Shown here: piece after piece, positions 21,257 through 32,630 of the stretch
Position numbering within the stretch: the stretch's first letter is position 1
Layout of the letters: every line of letters starts with the position of its first letter
Origin: Tricholoma matsutake
Taxonomy: Eukaryota > Basidiomycota > Agaricomycetes > Agaricales > Tricholomataceae
Direction: 5' to 3'
NCBI GenBank assembly: GCA_026075535.2
Contig: AP026540.1
Coordinates: forward strand, 3,472,001-3,536,000
DNA: 64,000 bases
Position numbers and translations under genes: made by a program
The notes under the pieces: model-generated
The model's database searches: none
What the model saw: the letters and a program-made list of their open reading frames with translations, nothing else
What the model was told of the DNA's origin: nothing

Positions 21257-22300
21257 ATGACTTCTGGTTCTGTTCCCCCTCCCACAGCCACCAGCAAAGA
21301 TACTTCTGCAATAACTACTGGTCCTGTTCTGATGGTGCCTTTATTACCATCTGCTGTCATCATTATGTCTTCCACTGACAGCGCCTCTTCTAACTTAGTT
21401 ACTGGCAGTGCTGAAAATACCTCTTCTGCTATTACCTCCCATTGTGCCCCTGACAATAATCTTGTACAATTTGCTTCCACTTTTGCACTTTTCTCCCCAA
21501 ATACTCAATCCCAAGCCCTAAATCTCATCAACAATCCCTCATTGTCTTCCTTCCCTCGAAAATCATCTTTTCTACATCACATGAACTTCCTACTCTTTCT
21601 TCCTCTACCAACTTTAGCTTTGGTGTCCACCCATTCATTATTACTCTTGCCAAAAATAAAGTCCACATTCCTCTTACCCTTTTCACTTTGCACTCTACCA
21701 AAAATTACATACAGAAACCACATCACTCAAACAGAACACAGTATATAATTCCACAGGCACAAAATGTCATATTCTTGACCTCTCACAATTCCCCAAAGAA
21801 TCCAAGATGGACTCAATTGACTGGCACGAGTCTTGGCAACATTACATGGCTTTCCAAGATTCTCACTGCGATCCCAAAGTTGCATCCAGGTGGAAAGAAC
21901 ATCATCTATTCCTCAGTGCTCACAATGACTTCTGATTGCATTTCCCAGCCATTCTCTTGTTTGATGTAGCTGAGTGAACTCACTATTCCATAAACCCCCA
22001 TGCCTTTAACAAAGAAAATTACTTGTGTCACCTTGAGTCCATCAAGCTTGAGGTCATGTCCACCACTATCCACAATGCAACTCGCAATCTAGGACAAGAC
22101 TCTCAGCCATCCAGCTCCAAAGTATGGTTCTTCCCATACAGCCAGGAATCACGCAAACTTTGCCCTGCCCCCTCAGATCACAAACCTTCCTTTCAAGAAT
22201 GCAAGCCCAGAAATGACACTCCCCACTCTGCCCCTCTCTGCCTCTGTTGCAAGCACACAGGACATAAACTCAGTGATTACACTGAAGACACAACACTGGT
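21257..22300 (+). pseudogene. gag-like ORF with zinc knuckle of the YR element
   Basis: An ATG at 21257 opens MTSGSVPPPTATSKDTSAIT. After frameshifts the frame reads GVHPFIITLAKNKVHIPLT and, near 22240, a knuckle-like PLCLCCKHTGHKLSDYTED in which the last Cys is replaced by Tyr. Multiple stops are present (21748, 21969, and in the region 21970-22020). It would be the nucleocapsid-like protein of the element. Confidence 0.6.
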
Positions 22301-22639
22301 GGGCACACTGACATACTTGCATTACCTCAACAGCAAACTCTCTCTCCACACCAACCCTACTGTCACCTTCTGCTCCAGCTCAATTCCACCAAATGACACT
22401 GCAAGACCCCTCACCCCTCCCAGCATGTATATTTGTGGTGTGGCTCCTCCGAGCATGGAGCCTGCACACAGAAGTGCCTGTGAGGCGTCCATGACATTCT
22501 CACCTTTTTTGGAACTGCCTCTCACAATGGCTCCATGTTACAGGGACTGGCAACCCCCTGCTTTGACTCCCAATCTCTCCAGCTCTGCTCCCCATGTTTA
22601 CTTTGACAACCTCCATATTGAACCCTTGCCTTACAATAA

Positions 22640-23496
22640 TGACAGCTGCTATTCTAAGATCATCATGCCATACTCTGCTCTGCAATTCAAAAAAATTTTG
22701 AACGCTTGCACTTGCTCTCCTGTTATCCTGAACTTCCTTTTAAACTCACATATGGCTTTCCAATCGGCCCTCTCAAGCCTCTCAGACACACCTTCACTCC
22801 CTCCAATCTTCCAGGGGCTCACTTACATGCCAATGTCATATGTGCCAGCATCGCCAAAGAAATTCACCTCAGCTGCTATTCTGGTCCTTTCACATGAAAG
22901 CAACTGGAACAGAAGATAGGTCCATTTCACTCCTCCCCTCTCCAAGTTGTTGTCAAAGAGGGTGCACCTGGTGAGCCCACCAAATTCCATGTATGCCAAC
23001 ATCTTTCCTACAAAGGCACATCACAATCCTCCATCAATGACGAGATCAACTCGGGTGACTTCGCCACACATTGGGGGAAGGCATCTGATGTTGCCAAAAT
23101 TGTATGTTCTCTCACTCCTCCTTGTCTCCACTCCCAAGTTCTCTTGTCTACCCTCACATACCTCATGAAAAAAAAAAAATTGCTCCCCCCCTCTCATGTG
23201 CACACCTTCTCTCCTCATCTCAGAATGCTTCATGCACATACTCCAAGCTCTCATCTCCCTACTCTCTCTCTCTCCCCTCTCTCATCTTATCTCCATAATA
23301 ACTGGATTTTCATCCATTCTCTCGCAACAGTAGTTATTTGCTTTTGGGGTTTCTTGCCCTGAACAGTTTGAAGGACATTGTTGTTGAGACTAGGGACTCT
23401 CACCCTCTCCCTTTCTCTCTGGTTGCTCAACCTTTTCATACTCTTTTCTCACAAAAGCTTCTCTCAGGTGACAGCTCCCCCATCTGGTGCTCAAGC
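22640..23496 (+). pseudogene. Reverse transcriptase N-terminal part of the YR element
   Basis: The frame includes CYPELPFKLTYGFPIGPLKP, NLPGAHLHANVICASIAKEI and, after a TGA at 22895-22897, VVVKEGAPGEPTKFHVCQHL and SYKGTSQSSINDEINSGDF, the fingers and palm start of this RT type. It then meets an intron-like interval (23102-23467). After that the frame VTAPPSGAQA runs into the X LTR insertion at 23497. It continues at 51079 with AMLDMEGTYCTIPVKPDHKR. Confidence 0.75.
23102..23467 (+). other. Probable spliceosomal intron in the RT of the YR element
   Basis: The interval starts GTATGTTCTC and ends TTCTCTCAG after a long pyrimidine tract. Removing these 366 bp joins VAKI to VTAPPSGAQA in frame, whereas reading through gives frameshifts, an A run (23168-23179) and low-complexity CT sequence. 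It could instead be a small decayed insertion, but no target duplication is visible. Confidence 0.5.
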
Positions 23497-23753
23497 TATA
23501 AGGGCAACCTTAGAGGCCACTTAATTAATGGACTAGCAAAGGGAAATCCAAAGAGAAAACTCTAAGGACCCCTTTGCCAATGCCCAGTATATGTGAAGAC
23601 TGCAAAAATCAAATAATAACCTAAAAATAGAAAAGGCAGAGATAGGCAGATCAAGGCCACCGAATGACATCATACCAAGAAGTAGATGTTGGAAAGGGTA
23701 CTCTGCCTCTAAATATAAACTGTCAACATGCACAAATGTGATAGAAAGGAAAG

Positions 23754-24017
23754 TGTAAGCCTGGCTTACATAATATCATTGACACCTGTTTGTACATGTG
23801 GATCCTGGACCTTATTATCCTACTACGTATGAGGATTTTCCATTCTTTCTTTTTTCCCCTTCTCTCACTTCCCATATACTCTGCTTTATATTGTCTCTCA
23901 CTTCTAATAACATGTCATTGTCTTGTTATCTTGCATGATTAGTAGTGAGTTCCTCCATCCTCTCTGTTTCCATCTCTTTCCCAGTGTTTCCTATCCCAAA
24001 TAAGGGCTAGGCTTCTA
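23754..24017 (+). repeat. 5' LTR of chromovirus A
   Basis: 264 bp, nearly identical to the partner at 50693-50956; visible differences include CATGTGG versus CACGTGG and ACTACGTATG versus ACTATGTATG, both CpG transitions. A CTTTATATTG box near 23883 may drive transcription. The pyrimidine-rich centre (TTCTTTTTTCCCC) is shared by both copies. Confidence 0.9.
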
Positions 24018-24433
24018 CTTTTTTTTAATTAAACAATGATGCATTATTTTTGTACATTCTGATCATCTTCTGTGATAACGACAGCATAAACACTGTCTTG
24101 GCAACCTTCAGTTTCAATCCCCCTTACTACTTGTAGTAGGGCACGGTGCGCCTTTGCACCTGACACTGCCGACTCCATGTTTTCTCCATCGGACATGCCC
24201 AGATTGACAACCACCTCACACTCATCTAACAACACTGGATTCCCATGTTTGACACCATTACCTGCCTCTGTCATAGCAAACAATGCACATACACCCACCC
24301 CTGCTCCTCCTGCCTCTGTCATGACAAACAATGCGCATGCAGCTTCCCCACCTAATCTCCTCCCTCCATCTAAACACAGATGCTCCTCATCTTCCTCTTC
24401 TGATGACTACTGAATAATTCCCTTGATATTTAA

Positions 24434-25198
24434 AATGTCTGTCATGTCAACTGTTGCTGTGCTGGGCTTGAACAATGGCAAACAACCTATGATCTCCACA
24501 GGTGCTATGACGCCGAGTTGCTTCACCAATTCAAGCACCACACATGTGGTTACCTTCATAACAAGGATGGACTCGATGTGAAGACCTTTGTCGATCACAT
24601 CGTCTATTCTTTTGAAGACCTGATTTTCTCTGACTGGTATCAATTGCAACAGGAACTCTTATTGGTGCTCTCATTCACTGACTTCATGGTGAAAGTCCAT
24701 GCCCATTGGTTACCCAAATGTTGGCAACAAGAATTAGCTCAAAAAGTTTGCTCAATGAAACAAAACAAAACTCCCTTCTCCAACTTCATTGACTCCCTAT
24801 GCTGGGATAACCTCCTGTTCAAAGGGTCTAATTTCCACCTCTCTCCTGCACAGCTTTGTATGCAGATCAAATCGAACATCTCCCTGGAACTCACGGCAGC
24901 ATTCGATCAATGGAAAGACAACTACAAATCCTCTGGTGATGAAGCTGAGGAAAACGTTGAGGCGATCGCTGATCCTGATGCTGCTGCTGCTGCTGTATTG
25001 GCAAAGGTGGCATCGGATGCAGTGAAATCTGAGGAGAGGTTGCAGTCTTTCATCAACATGCTTACCAAACTTGACCAAAAGCTTGTTGAGGACAGGAATG
25101 CCTGCAAGCGTGATGCTGAGGAGGCTGCGAGAAGCCTGAAATGCTCCAGTTCTACTGTGGGCCTGGCAGATAGCTTGAGGCGAGCTCCTTTCACCTGA
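24434..25198 (+). pseudogene. gag of chromovirus A
   Basis: The frame starts MSVMSTVAVLGLNNGKQPMI, shifts by one base near 24518, and reads CGYLHNKDGLDVKTFVDHIV, the capsid helices (DWYQLQQELLLVLSFTDFMV, HWLPKCWQQELAQKVCSMKQ) and a long Ala/Glu-rich coiled coil (DPDAAAAAVLAKVASDAVKS). A stop at 25196-25198 ends it. The single frameshift inactivates it. Confidence 0.75.
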
Positions 25199-25368
25199 AA
25201 CCAAACCATGACTTCTTCATGCATCCAAACATTGTTGTCAAATTTGCGTCTACCAAAATTAGTGGATTGTGAAAGAAAATATCTCGAAACTTAAGTGGCA
25301 TTTATGCACCTGCTCCCCCTCAACCCACTGCTGCTCCACCTGCTCTTCCCATTGCAAGTGTTTTAGGC

Positions 25369-26729
25369 ATGTCTACTTACCTGATCGCTGCCATATACCC
25401 GCCGAACAAGAGTTTGATCCTCGGTGGGGGTGACAGCGACCTCTCTCAGGATTCAAATGATTCGGTGAGCACGAGGATTCTGTTCTTCAAACCCCACCTA
25501 GTGTGGGAGTGTTCTGTGGACAGCCTTGATAGCTCCACCTTATCTTGTATTGACCTTGCTGCTTTAATTGACCATGGATCTCCTGCAGTTTTAATTGAAG
25601 AAGATCTGGTTACTCATCTCCACCTGCCTGCTCACTTGCTCCCTCACCCTTTTCCAGTCTCTGGTGCATTCTTCGATAAAACTTCTGGCCCTCCTGTTGT
25701 CTTGCTCACCCACTGGGTGAAACTCAAACTACATGATAGAAATAACTGGTATTCCACTCATACTGTCCACACCCTGATCACACCAAAACTCTGTCACCCT
25801 GTAATTCTAGGACTGCCTTTCCTAGATTGTTGTTGATGCCCATAATGGTACAGCAATAGATCATGGTTGTAATTTCGACTTACTACATCCTACTGCACCT
25901 GTGATTCCTAGACCAAAAATAAAGTTACATGATATGCTTGTGAATGTGAAAGCCAAACGCAAGCTGCTAATTGAAGAGCTGAATACATTGTGCAAGGTGC
26001 ATTTGCCTTGGGTCAATGCACGATGTGAGTGCATTGTCAGAATAGACATTGTGGCTGAAATCTGAGGATGCATCGAGCAACTCGTGGCTGTAGAGCAACT
26101 TGAGAAGCTTGGTGCAAAGGTGAAAGAAGATTATGCAGATGTCTTTAAACCTATTCCCCACGTGGATAAAATGCCAGACTCAGTGCACTATAAAATCAGC
26201 TTGAAAGATGCCAGGAAGACAATTACTACAAGGAGCTACTCCTGCCTGCGTAAATTCCGGGAGGCTTGGGGTATTTTAGTACAGCAACACTTGGACGCAG
26301 GCCACATCCATCCCTCCTGCTCCGCACATGCTTCTCCTGCATTTCTCGTTCCAAAAGCAGACCATGCAGACTGTCACGGACTCACATCCACTGCCACATA
26401 TAGATGACATCTTAGCAGATGCTGGACGTGGCAAAATCTGGAGCAAGTTGGACATGACAGACAGCTTCTTTCACACAAAAATGGATCCAGATAGCATTGC
26501 TTTGACCGCAGTGACCACTCCACTTGGTCTTTATGAATGGACGGTGATGCCACAAGGACTGCAAAATGCACCTTCAGTACATCAATGGCAGGTGACGGCT
26601 GCCTTGCAATGCTTCCTAGGAGTGTTCATGCACATCTACCTCGACAATATTATTATCTGGTTGAACTCTCTGGAAGAGCATACAGAACACATCAAAAAGA
26701 TTATGGCAGCACTACGAGAAGCTCGTCTG
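25369..26729 (+). pseudogene. Protease and reverse transcriptase (first part) of chromovirus A
   Basis: Protease: ALIDHGSPAVLIEEDLVTHL near 25560 and HPVILGLPFLDC near 25798. After a frameshift, the pre-RT linker leads to PDSVHYKISLKDARKTITTR, AGHIHPSCSAHASPAFLVPK (26300-26355), then after another shift HPLPHIDDILADAGRGKIWS, KLDMTDSFFHTKMDPDS and GLYEWTVMPQGLQNAPSVHQ. The catalytic box reads YLDNIIIW (26637-26660): the second Asp is Asn (codon 26646-26648). The frame stops where element B is inserted. Confidence 0.85.
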
Positions 26730-27286
26730 TGTTAAGTTCTGAGTTGGGAAAGGGACATCAGATTTCCGGTTGTACCCAGATGGTAGGAGTTGAAAGGGAA
26801 GAGTCAGATAGGAGTGGGATTCCAATGGAAATCTGAGGTGAGGTTGGAACAGAAAGGACTTGGCTTCAGCTTGTAAGAAGCTGTGCCCTTCTCCTCATCA
26901 AGTGTCCTAATTTCAGATATGGTGGGAAGGGAGGATTGGAAGATTGAAGGATTTCCAGAGAGGATGAGTAAAAGTCTTGAGGAAGACTTAAGAGAGACAA
27001 ATGGGAGCAAAGATAGAGTTGGATTAATTGGGTGACTTTGTTGATTTACAAACTGGCAATACAGAACAAAAGTAGCTAGCTTAAATACTAAGGTCGGAGT
27101 TTCCAAGGCTGTGGTAATATGAAAACCAGCTTCTGAGGCAAATCCTGAAACCGTTTCACCTAATTGGAAATGAGGGAATTTTGCCTCTAGGCAGTGCTGC
27201 TGATAGGAGGTAGGCTGTGATGCAAGGCAGCTGGGAAGGGGGGCAGAAAATGATTGGAAATCTGGTCGAGAGAATCAGTCTTGACA
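26730..27286 (-). repeat. 3' LTR of chromovirus B
   Basis: Minus-strand reading TGTCAAGACTG ... CTTAACA. A promoter-like TATTTAAGC (minus strand, near 27085) is followed 33 nt later by AGTTTGTAAAT (27054-27044), the expected transcript start that is complementary to the primer-binding site. Many differences from the partner LTR are CG versus TG/CA. Confidence 0.92.
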
Positions 27287-27420
27287 GTATTTCCCCCTTA
27301 GTGCTGAGCCTACGAGGCATGTGAAGGTTTGAATCCAAATCAGGTATGTTGATTTTGATGTTGATGGGTTCCCAGGTTTTTCTTCAACCACCACCACACT
27401 CCTTCACTCCCTTCGACAAA

Positions 27421-28669
27421 GATGTCCATTGTCCCCTTGTACATGGAAAAGATAGCGGCCATCAAGGCCCAGCAGGAGCAATTGATGGAGGAGCTCCAGT
27501 TGGAAGAAGAGGCCAGGGAAGCTGAGGAGCGCCAAGCAGCAGAGGAGGCTGCCAAAGTGGAGGCGGCTAGGGTGGAGGCCAAGAAAAAGGCTGCGGAGGA
27601 GGAACGGAAGAAAACTGCTGCTGCTAAGAGGGCAGAAAAGAAGCAGAAAGCCGGAGAAGTGGAGCTGAAGGGAGCTCCCCCCCAAGAAGAAGGTGAAAGG
27701 AAAGGTGAGGGCGGAGGTGCCCAAAACTGAAGTCCCTGTGTGGCTACAAGCTGCTATTTCTGTAAGGGGACTAGGGGGGTGCCCTGTGTGTTTTTCCTAT
27801 TTTTTATGTTCGTCCCATATTTTTCCCCACCTCATTTCCTTCTATTCTTCATTTTCTATGATTTTTCCGGATTTTATTACTAATTTTCCCTTGCTATCAT
27901 GTTTGTATATGTTGACACTTTTATATTTAGAGGCGGAGTACCCCTTCCAACACATACCCCTTGGTATGATGTCATTCGGCGGCCTTGATCCGCCTATCTC
28001 CGCCTTTTTCTATTTTTAGGTTATATTTGATTTTTGTCGTCTTCACATATACTGGGCATCAGCAAGGGGATCCTTAGAGTTTTCTCTTCGGATTTCCCTT
28101 TGCTAGGTGTGTCCCCAATGCCTGTATTATGTAGTATAATTTTAACTTCGGATTTCCCTTTGCTAGAGGCTCAGGTTGCCCTTATAATTTCGTGCAAAAG
28201 GTGAGTTGCATTTTATTCTTGTTGCCCTTGTATGCTGACTCCTAGTAGATGTTCAAGTCAAAAGTTGTTGTGTTTCCAGACAGAAACCTGGGGTCAGGCC
28301 TGCAAGCCCTGCACAAAGGCGAAGCACAAGTGTGAAGAGGTGGTGTGGGAGGGCCAGGTGTTGCAGGCAGGACCCAGGCTAGGGGAGAACGAGGGAGTGA
28401 TGGAGTTGCTTAAGGAGTTGGTGGGGGTGGTAAAGGGGGTGAAGAAAGAAATGTGGGAGCTCTGGGAGCTCCAGGTCATAAGTGAGGGTGTGATGGTCAT
28501 CCAAGAAATGATGTTGGACATTCTAGTGGCATTGGATCCGGAGTGGAACCAGGAGTCTGAGGAGGAAGAGGATGAAGAAGAGGGCGAAGGGGAGGATGAG
28601 TTAGAGGTACAAGGGGAGCTGCCAGGACTCGCCGATGAAGCAGGGGGTGAGGGAGTGGGGGAGGAGTAG
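27421..28669 (+). CDS. Antisense accessory ORF of chromovirus B (Cys-motif protein), split by an X solo LTR
   Basis: Transcribed opposite to the element, between its chromodomain and its 3' LTR. N-terminal part (27421-27730): MSIVPLYMEKIAAIKAQQEQ and then a highly charged Lys/Glu/Ala coiled coil. C-terminal part (28232-28669): a cysteine cluster WGQACKPCTKAKHKCEE (C-x2-C-x6-C, reminiscent of one half of a Zn2-Cys6 finger), then KELVGVVKGVKKEMWELWEL and a very acidic tail. Between them sits an X LTR (27761-28186) and a GT-AG interval (28199-28276) whose removal leaves a one-base frame discrepancy. I recall similar antisense ORFs in other mushroom genomes but cannot name a function. Start: first ATG of the open frame. 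Confidence 0.55.
27761..28186 (+). mobile_element. Solo LTR of family X
   Basis: A complete 426-bp LTR, TGTAAGGGGAC ... GCCCTTATA in plus orientation, with the duplication ATTTC at 27756-27760 and 28187-28191. It splits the antisense ORF of element B, so it is younger than B. It keeps both AGCAAAGGGAAATC-type repeats, like the LTR at 63490. Confidence 0.93.
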
Positions 28670-28756
28670 GGATTGGGCGGGGAATCCGGAGTTCTTTTAA
28701 AATTCCTAATAATAATTTTTTGAATGGATGAGGATCTTGTTTTGAAATGAAGGGCA

Positions 28757-29017
28757 TTAAGTGGAAAGAGGTCTGGGTTTCCCTGGGTAACAAGTGTGAA
28801 AGTCCATAACAAGTTCCTGGGCGTGATCAAGTTCCATAGCTGGAAGCCAGGAGGTTTCTTTGTTGGTTCCTTGGTAAGATTCCCACCATACAAAATAGAG
28901 TAGCTTGCATTGACAGCGGTTGTCAATCTTTGAATCAAGGATTTCTGCAATCTCATACTCCAGTTCATTGTCTATAATGACTGGAGGAGGTGGAGGTTGA
29001 GTACAATTGGGAATCAT
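28757..29017 (-). pseudogene. Chromodomain of chromovirus B
   Basis: The frame reads a proline-rich linker (IPNCTQPPPPPVIIDNELEY) and a chromodomain with EYEIAEILDSKIDNRCQCKL, LYFVWWESYQGTNKETSWLP and an AMELDHAQELVMDFH helix. In the family the aromatic residues form the cage for methylated histone tails. Separated from the integrase by a frameshift around 29030-29090. Confidence 0.8.
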
Positions 29018-29086
29018 GTTGGGAGTGTCTTCTTCTAGTTGGGAGAGATGGAATACCGGGTGGACACCCCAGAGGTGATCCAGAAG

Positions 29087-29950
29087 TCAAAGGGTAACCG
29101 AGTGGGTACCCAGATGGGCAATGATCTTGAAAGGGCCATAGAACTTTTCTGAAAGCTTCTTGGAGGGTTGTGTAGTGTGTAAGTGCTCGCCTTTGACGAA
29201 AGTGTAATCACCAATTTTGAAGTCAGGAGTGGGTGCCCGGCATTTGTCTGCAGGACCTTGATAATGCTTCTGTGCTTCCGTGAGTTGCTTCTGGAGTTCC
29301 TGGTGGAGATCATCAAGGTCGACCACAAAATGGCATGCACATTGCGAGGCTAGTTCACACTCTGGGAAAACCGTGATGTTTGGGTGGTAACCCTTGTTGG
29401 CAAAGAAGGGCGAAACTCCGGTGGAAGCTGAGGGAGCATTGTTGTACACAAATTCCCCCAAGGGTAAAAGCTGGGACCAGTTGTCCCATTGGTAGTTGCA
29501 GAAGATCTGCAAGTACTGTTTGAGGGTCTGGTTGAGGTGTTCAGTTTGTCCATCGCCTTCTGGATGGTAACCTGAAGTGAAGTGGATTTTCATGTCCAGG
29601 GCTTGCCCAAGAGAGCAGAAGAAATGGGAAATGAACGTGGAACCCCAGTCACAGGTGACATGGGATGGAACACTGTGTTTGGAGAAGACATGCATGATGA
29701 AGAGATTAGCAAGTTCTTGTGCCGTGATTTCATTTACTGTGGGGATGAAGATACCCTGTTTGGAGAGTTGGTCTACAATGACGAGGATGGCAGTGTGACC
29801 ATTGGAGTCCAGCAACTGTTCGATGAAGTCCATGGAAATTGAGTTCCAAGGCCTTTCCATGACTGGAAGTTGCTTTAGAAATCTGTAGGTTTTGTGTTGG
29901 GGTGATTTGGAGCATTTGCAGGTAGTGCAAGACTTGCAAAAGTCCTGCAC
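29087..29950 (-). pseudogene. Integrase of chromovirus B
   Basis: The open frame starts at the end of the zinc finger (FCKSCTTCKCSKSPQHKTYR) and contains all three core acidic residues: WNSISMDFIEQLLDS, VTCDWGSTFISHFF and DGQTEHLNQTLKQYL. The C-terminal part includes FKIGDYTFVKGEHLHTTQPS and KKLSEKFYGPFKIIAHLGTH. The upstream finger lies at 29984-30010, across a stop. This is the best preserved enzyme of B. Confidence 0.85.
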
Positions 29951-29983
29951 AAAGGTGCGGAGGTTGGGCCAAACATATTCCCA

Positions 29984-30856
29984 TCAGATAAGCTGAAGAG
30001 TCTTGTTTTGCCCATAGTGACCTGAGAGGATGTGGTCATGCTTGTATTGTAAGACTTTAAGATGGAGGTCCACAACATCTGGAACGTAAATCTGGTCAAA
30101 GTGGCGGAGAAGTCCGCTGTCATCTAGAGACCAATTTGGGGTGGATGGTGAAGGAAGGTGTGATGAGGAGATGGGATCAAGAGGGAGTGAAGATCGGATA
30201 TTATTGTGGAGTTTTTCACCATCCATGAGAATGGCTTGACGGATGATAGGAGTAGCAAGGAAAGTGGCTCGGAGAGAGGATGTGAGTTGTTCTTGAGTAA
30301 AGACTGGATGGAAGTTGCTCGGATTTACTGAGGCAAAGTATTTTTTAGCCATAAGTCCTTCCAGGGAGAATGTCATCTGAAAGGCAACAGCCCCAGGAAG
30401 TTTGCTTGTGCACATGTAAGTGGCAGCATTGATGAAAGATGTCTCAGGAGGTACAAGTTTCAAGGGTTTAGTGATTACAGGGGTTTCGCAGGTTTCCACT
30501 GGAAGGTTCGGAGGTGAAGGTGACTCACACAAGATAGGAGAGTCGGAGGACATCGAGGGGGCAGGACCTCTTTTAGCTGCAGAATGGAAATTCATTTGGC
30601 CTGAAGACCAGTCAATCAATGGATTGTATTGCTTCAGCCAGTTATGACCAAGTACTGCAGAACAGGAAGAGTCCAGCGAGGTTACATAAAATGTCAGATT
30701 GAACACTTCACCAGATGGAAAAGTGACTGGGAGTTCCACAACTTGAGTTATGGTGGAGTTACAAGTTCCATCAAACAGTTGGAGTCCGATCGGAGGAATA
30801 GTTTTGGTACTAAGTTGGTTGTCCCACATGAATGATGAATTGAGGAAACAATGCAA
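29984..30856 (-). pseudogene. Protease of chromovirus B fused by deletion to the pre-integrase linker
   Basis: It begins within the retropepsin (CFLNSSFMWDNQLSTKTIPP) and holds SSCSAVLGHNWLKQYNPLID, the second protease block. The frame then runs past KLPGAVAFQMTFSLEGLMAK directly into NPSNFHPVFTQEQLTSSLRA, which normally follows RNase H, and to the integrase finger start YKHDHILSGHYGQNKTLQLI. The whole RT and RNase H are missing, yet the frame stays open for 290 codons. Confidence 0.85.
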
Positions 30857-31029
30857 GGAACCAGAGTTGATAAGAGTTCAGATTTTTTGGGAATGTTTGG
30901 AAAGGGATAGTAGAATGGTAAGGGATTCAGGATCAGAAAGAGTGGACACATTGAGATGGATGTAAGCAGCCAGTTGGGAAAGGTCAATGCAACCCTCAGC
31001 CCCAATGGCATGTTCTCGAGGGTTGTGGA

Positions 31030-32058
31030 CTATTTTTTTGGGTCTGCAGAGTCTGGCTTGGACTCAGTGACTGCTGCAGCACAGGCTTTGGCTGCTTTGG
31101 ACTTTGGACAATTCCTGGCTCCATGTCCTTTCTCGCCACAGTAGAGGCAAAGTCTGTCTTTCATGCGGTATTCATGCTCATCTCCGGTTAGTTTACCGTC
31201 TTTCCCCAATTTGTTGGAAACAGAGTTTTTTGGCTTGTCCCTCTGGAAGTTGTTCTTTGACCCAGAGGAACTGCCAGATGAAGATTGGTTTGTGTGGTTA
31301 GTGCTGGATGAGGACTGAGGCTTGGACTGAGTGTTAGAGTTGGAGTTGGAGCTAGGAGAACCTTTAGAATCCTTTTTCCTGGTGTGTGCAGAATTTCTGG
31401 GGGTCTTTGCTTCTAAGTGGGTTTCTTCTTCCTGCATCCAATAGATGTTGTCAGCATCCTGGGCTTTAAGATGTAGGGATGCTAGAGTATTGGGTTGTCC
31501 CCCCCATAAGACATCTATGTGGAGACAGAGCAGAAGACTGCAGAAATACCGGTCGCGAAGAGTGGCCTCATTCCAATTGACCTGGGAAGCCAGTTCCCAG
31601 AAGTCCACATTATACTTCACTATTCTTCCACCTTTCTTCATTGTGAGTTCTGAAAGAGCCTTTTCCACATCCCCGACAGGGTCGTGAGGACCAAAATTAC
31701 TTTCCAACTCACTAAGGAATACCTCGTAGTTCCATATCCAATGGGCAGAATTTGTTGGGTTGTTGAGTCCAGGTTCAAACCAGCTAAGGGCTGACCCTTT
31801 GAGATAGGAAAGAATAGGATTTTCTTTTCATCAGAGGCGAAGACCTGAGGATGATCGCAGAAGTGAAGGTTGCACAAGACTAGGAAGTCCCAAAGTTTTC
31901 AGGGGTTGGCCCCATCGAAAGTGTCAGGATCACAAACTTTGATCTTCTTGGTCTTGGGTGCTTGGTTCTGCCAGAGGGTTTGGAGAATATCCGACTCGCC
32001 AAATCTGAGAGCTCAAAGAGAGCATTGAGGAACCTATCTCCTGGATCAGGATTTCTGC
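31030..32058 (-). pseudogene. gag of chromovirus B (capsid and nucleocapsid)
   Basis: Frames read KVCDPDTFDGANP, FLSYLKGSALSWFEPGLN, WNYEVFLSELESNFGPHDP, a matrix of capsid helices (LTMKKGGRIVKYNVDFWELA), a Ser/Asn-rich linker and a zinc knuckle CLYCGEKGHGARNC near 31120-31160. Stops and a frameshift near 31700-31900 break it. Its N-terminus is at 47311-47623, separated by the TBE insertion. Confidence 0.85.
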
Positions 32059-32105
32059 CATCGGGAGCTGTAATTTACCCTCCCCCACCTATTCCAGTCA
32101 GAGTC

Positions 32106-32425
32106 TGCTAAAGTCTGAGGTTGCCTTTAGTGCAGTTTAACCTAGCAACTGTGAAGGGAGACTCAGATAGACTGAACAGCTGGAATCCAGAGTGAGCAAC
32201 TAGTTATTATATGAGACAATAAGGAGTACAGTACCTGGAGTCCAGAGTGAGCAACTGAAGAGTGCAAAACTCCAGACTCTGCAGTCTACATACTGTGAAA
32301 CAAACAGTGATAAACACAAGGTGGAAACTACTCTAAGTGCCCATGAGTGTAACTACAAGTGATAGGACATGGAATAGAAGTAGGATAGAAGTAAAATAGA
32401 GAGATGGTGAATCATACATTTAACA
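32106..32425 (-). repeat. 3' LTR of Copia D
   Basis: Minus-strand reading TGTTAAATG ... CTTTAGCA. It contains no CpG dinucleotide that I can find. It contains internal short repeats (GTCCAGAGTGAGCAACT twice, with variation). Confidence 0.93.
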
Positions 32426-32630
32426 CCCCCCCTTGATAAAGCAACTCTCAAAATCACTGAAATCACACCTTTAAACCAAGAAGAGTCCAGAATTTTTCCA
32501 CCGTTACACGAGGTAGTGCCTTGGTAAGAATGTTGGCAAGTTGGTCAGTGGTGGGGATATAGACAGGGGAAATGGTGCCAGCTTCAACTTCATCGCGTAG
32601 CCAGTAGTACTTGAGATCAAGGTGCTTCAT

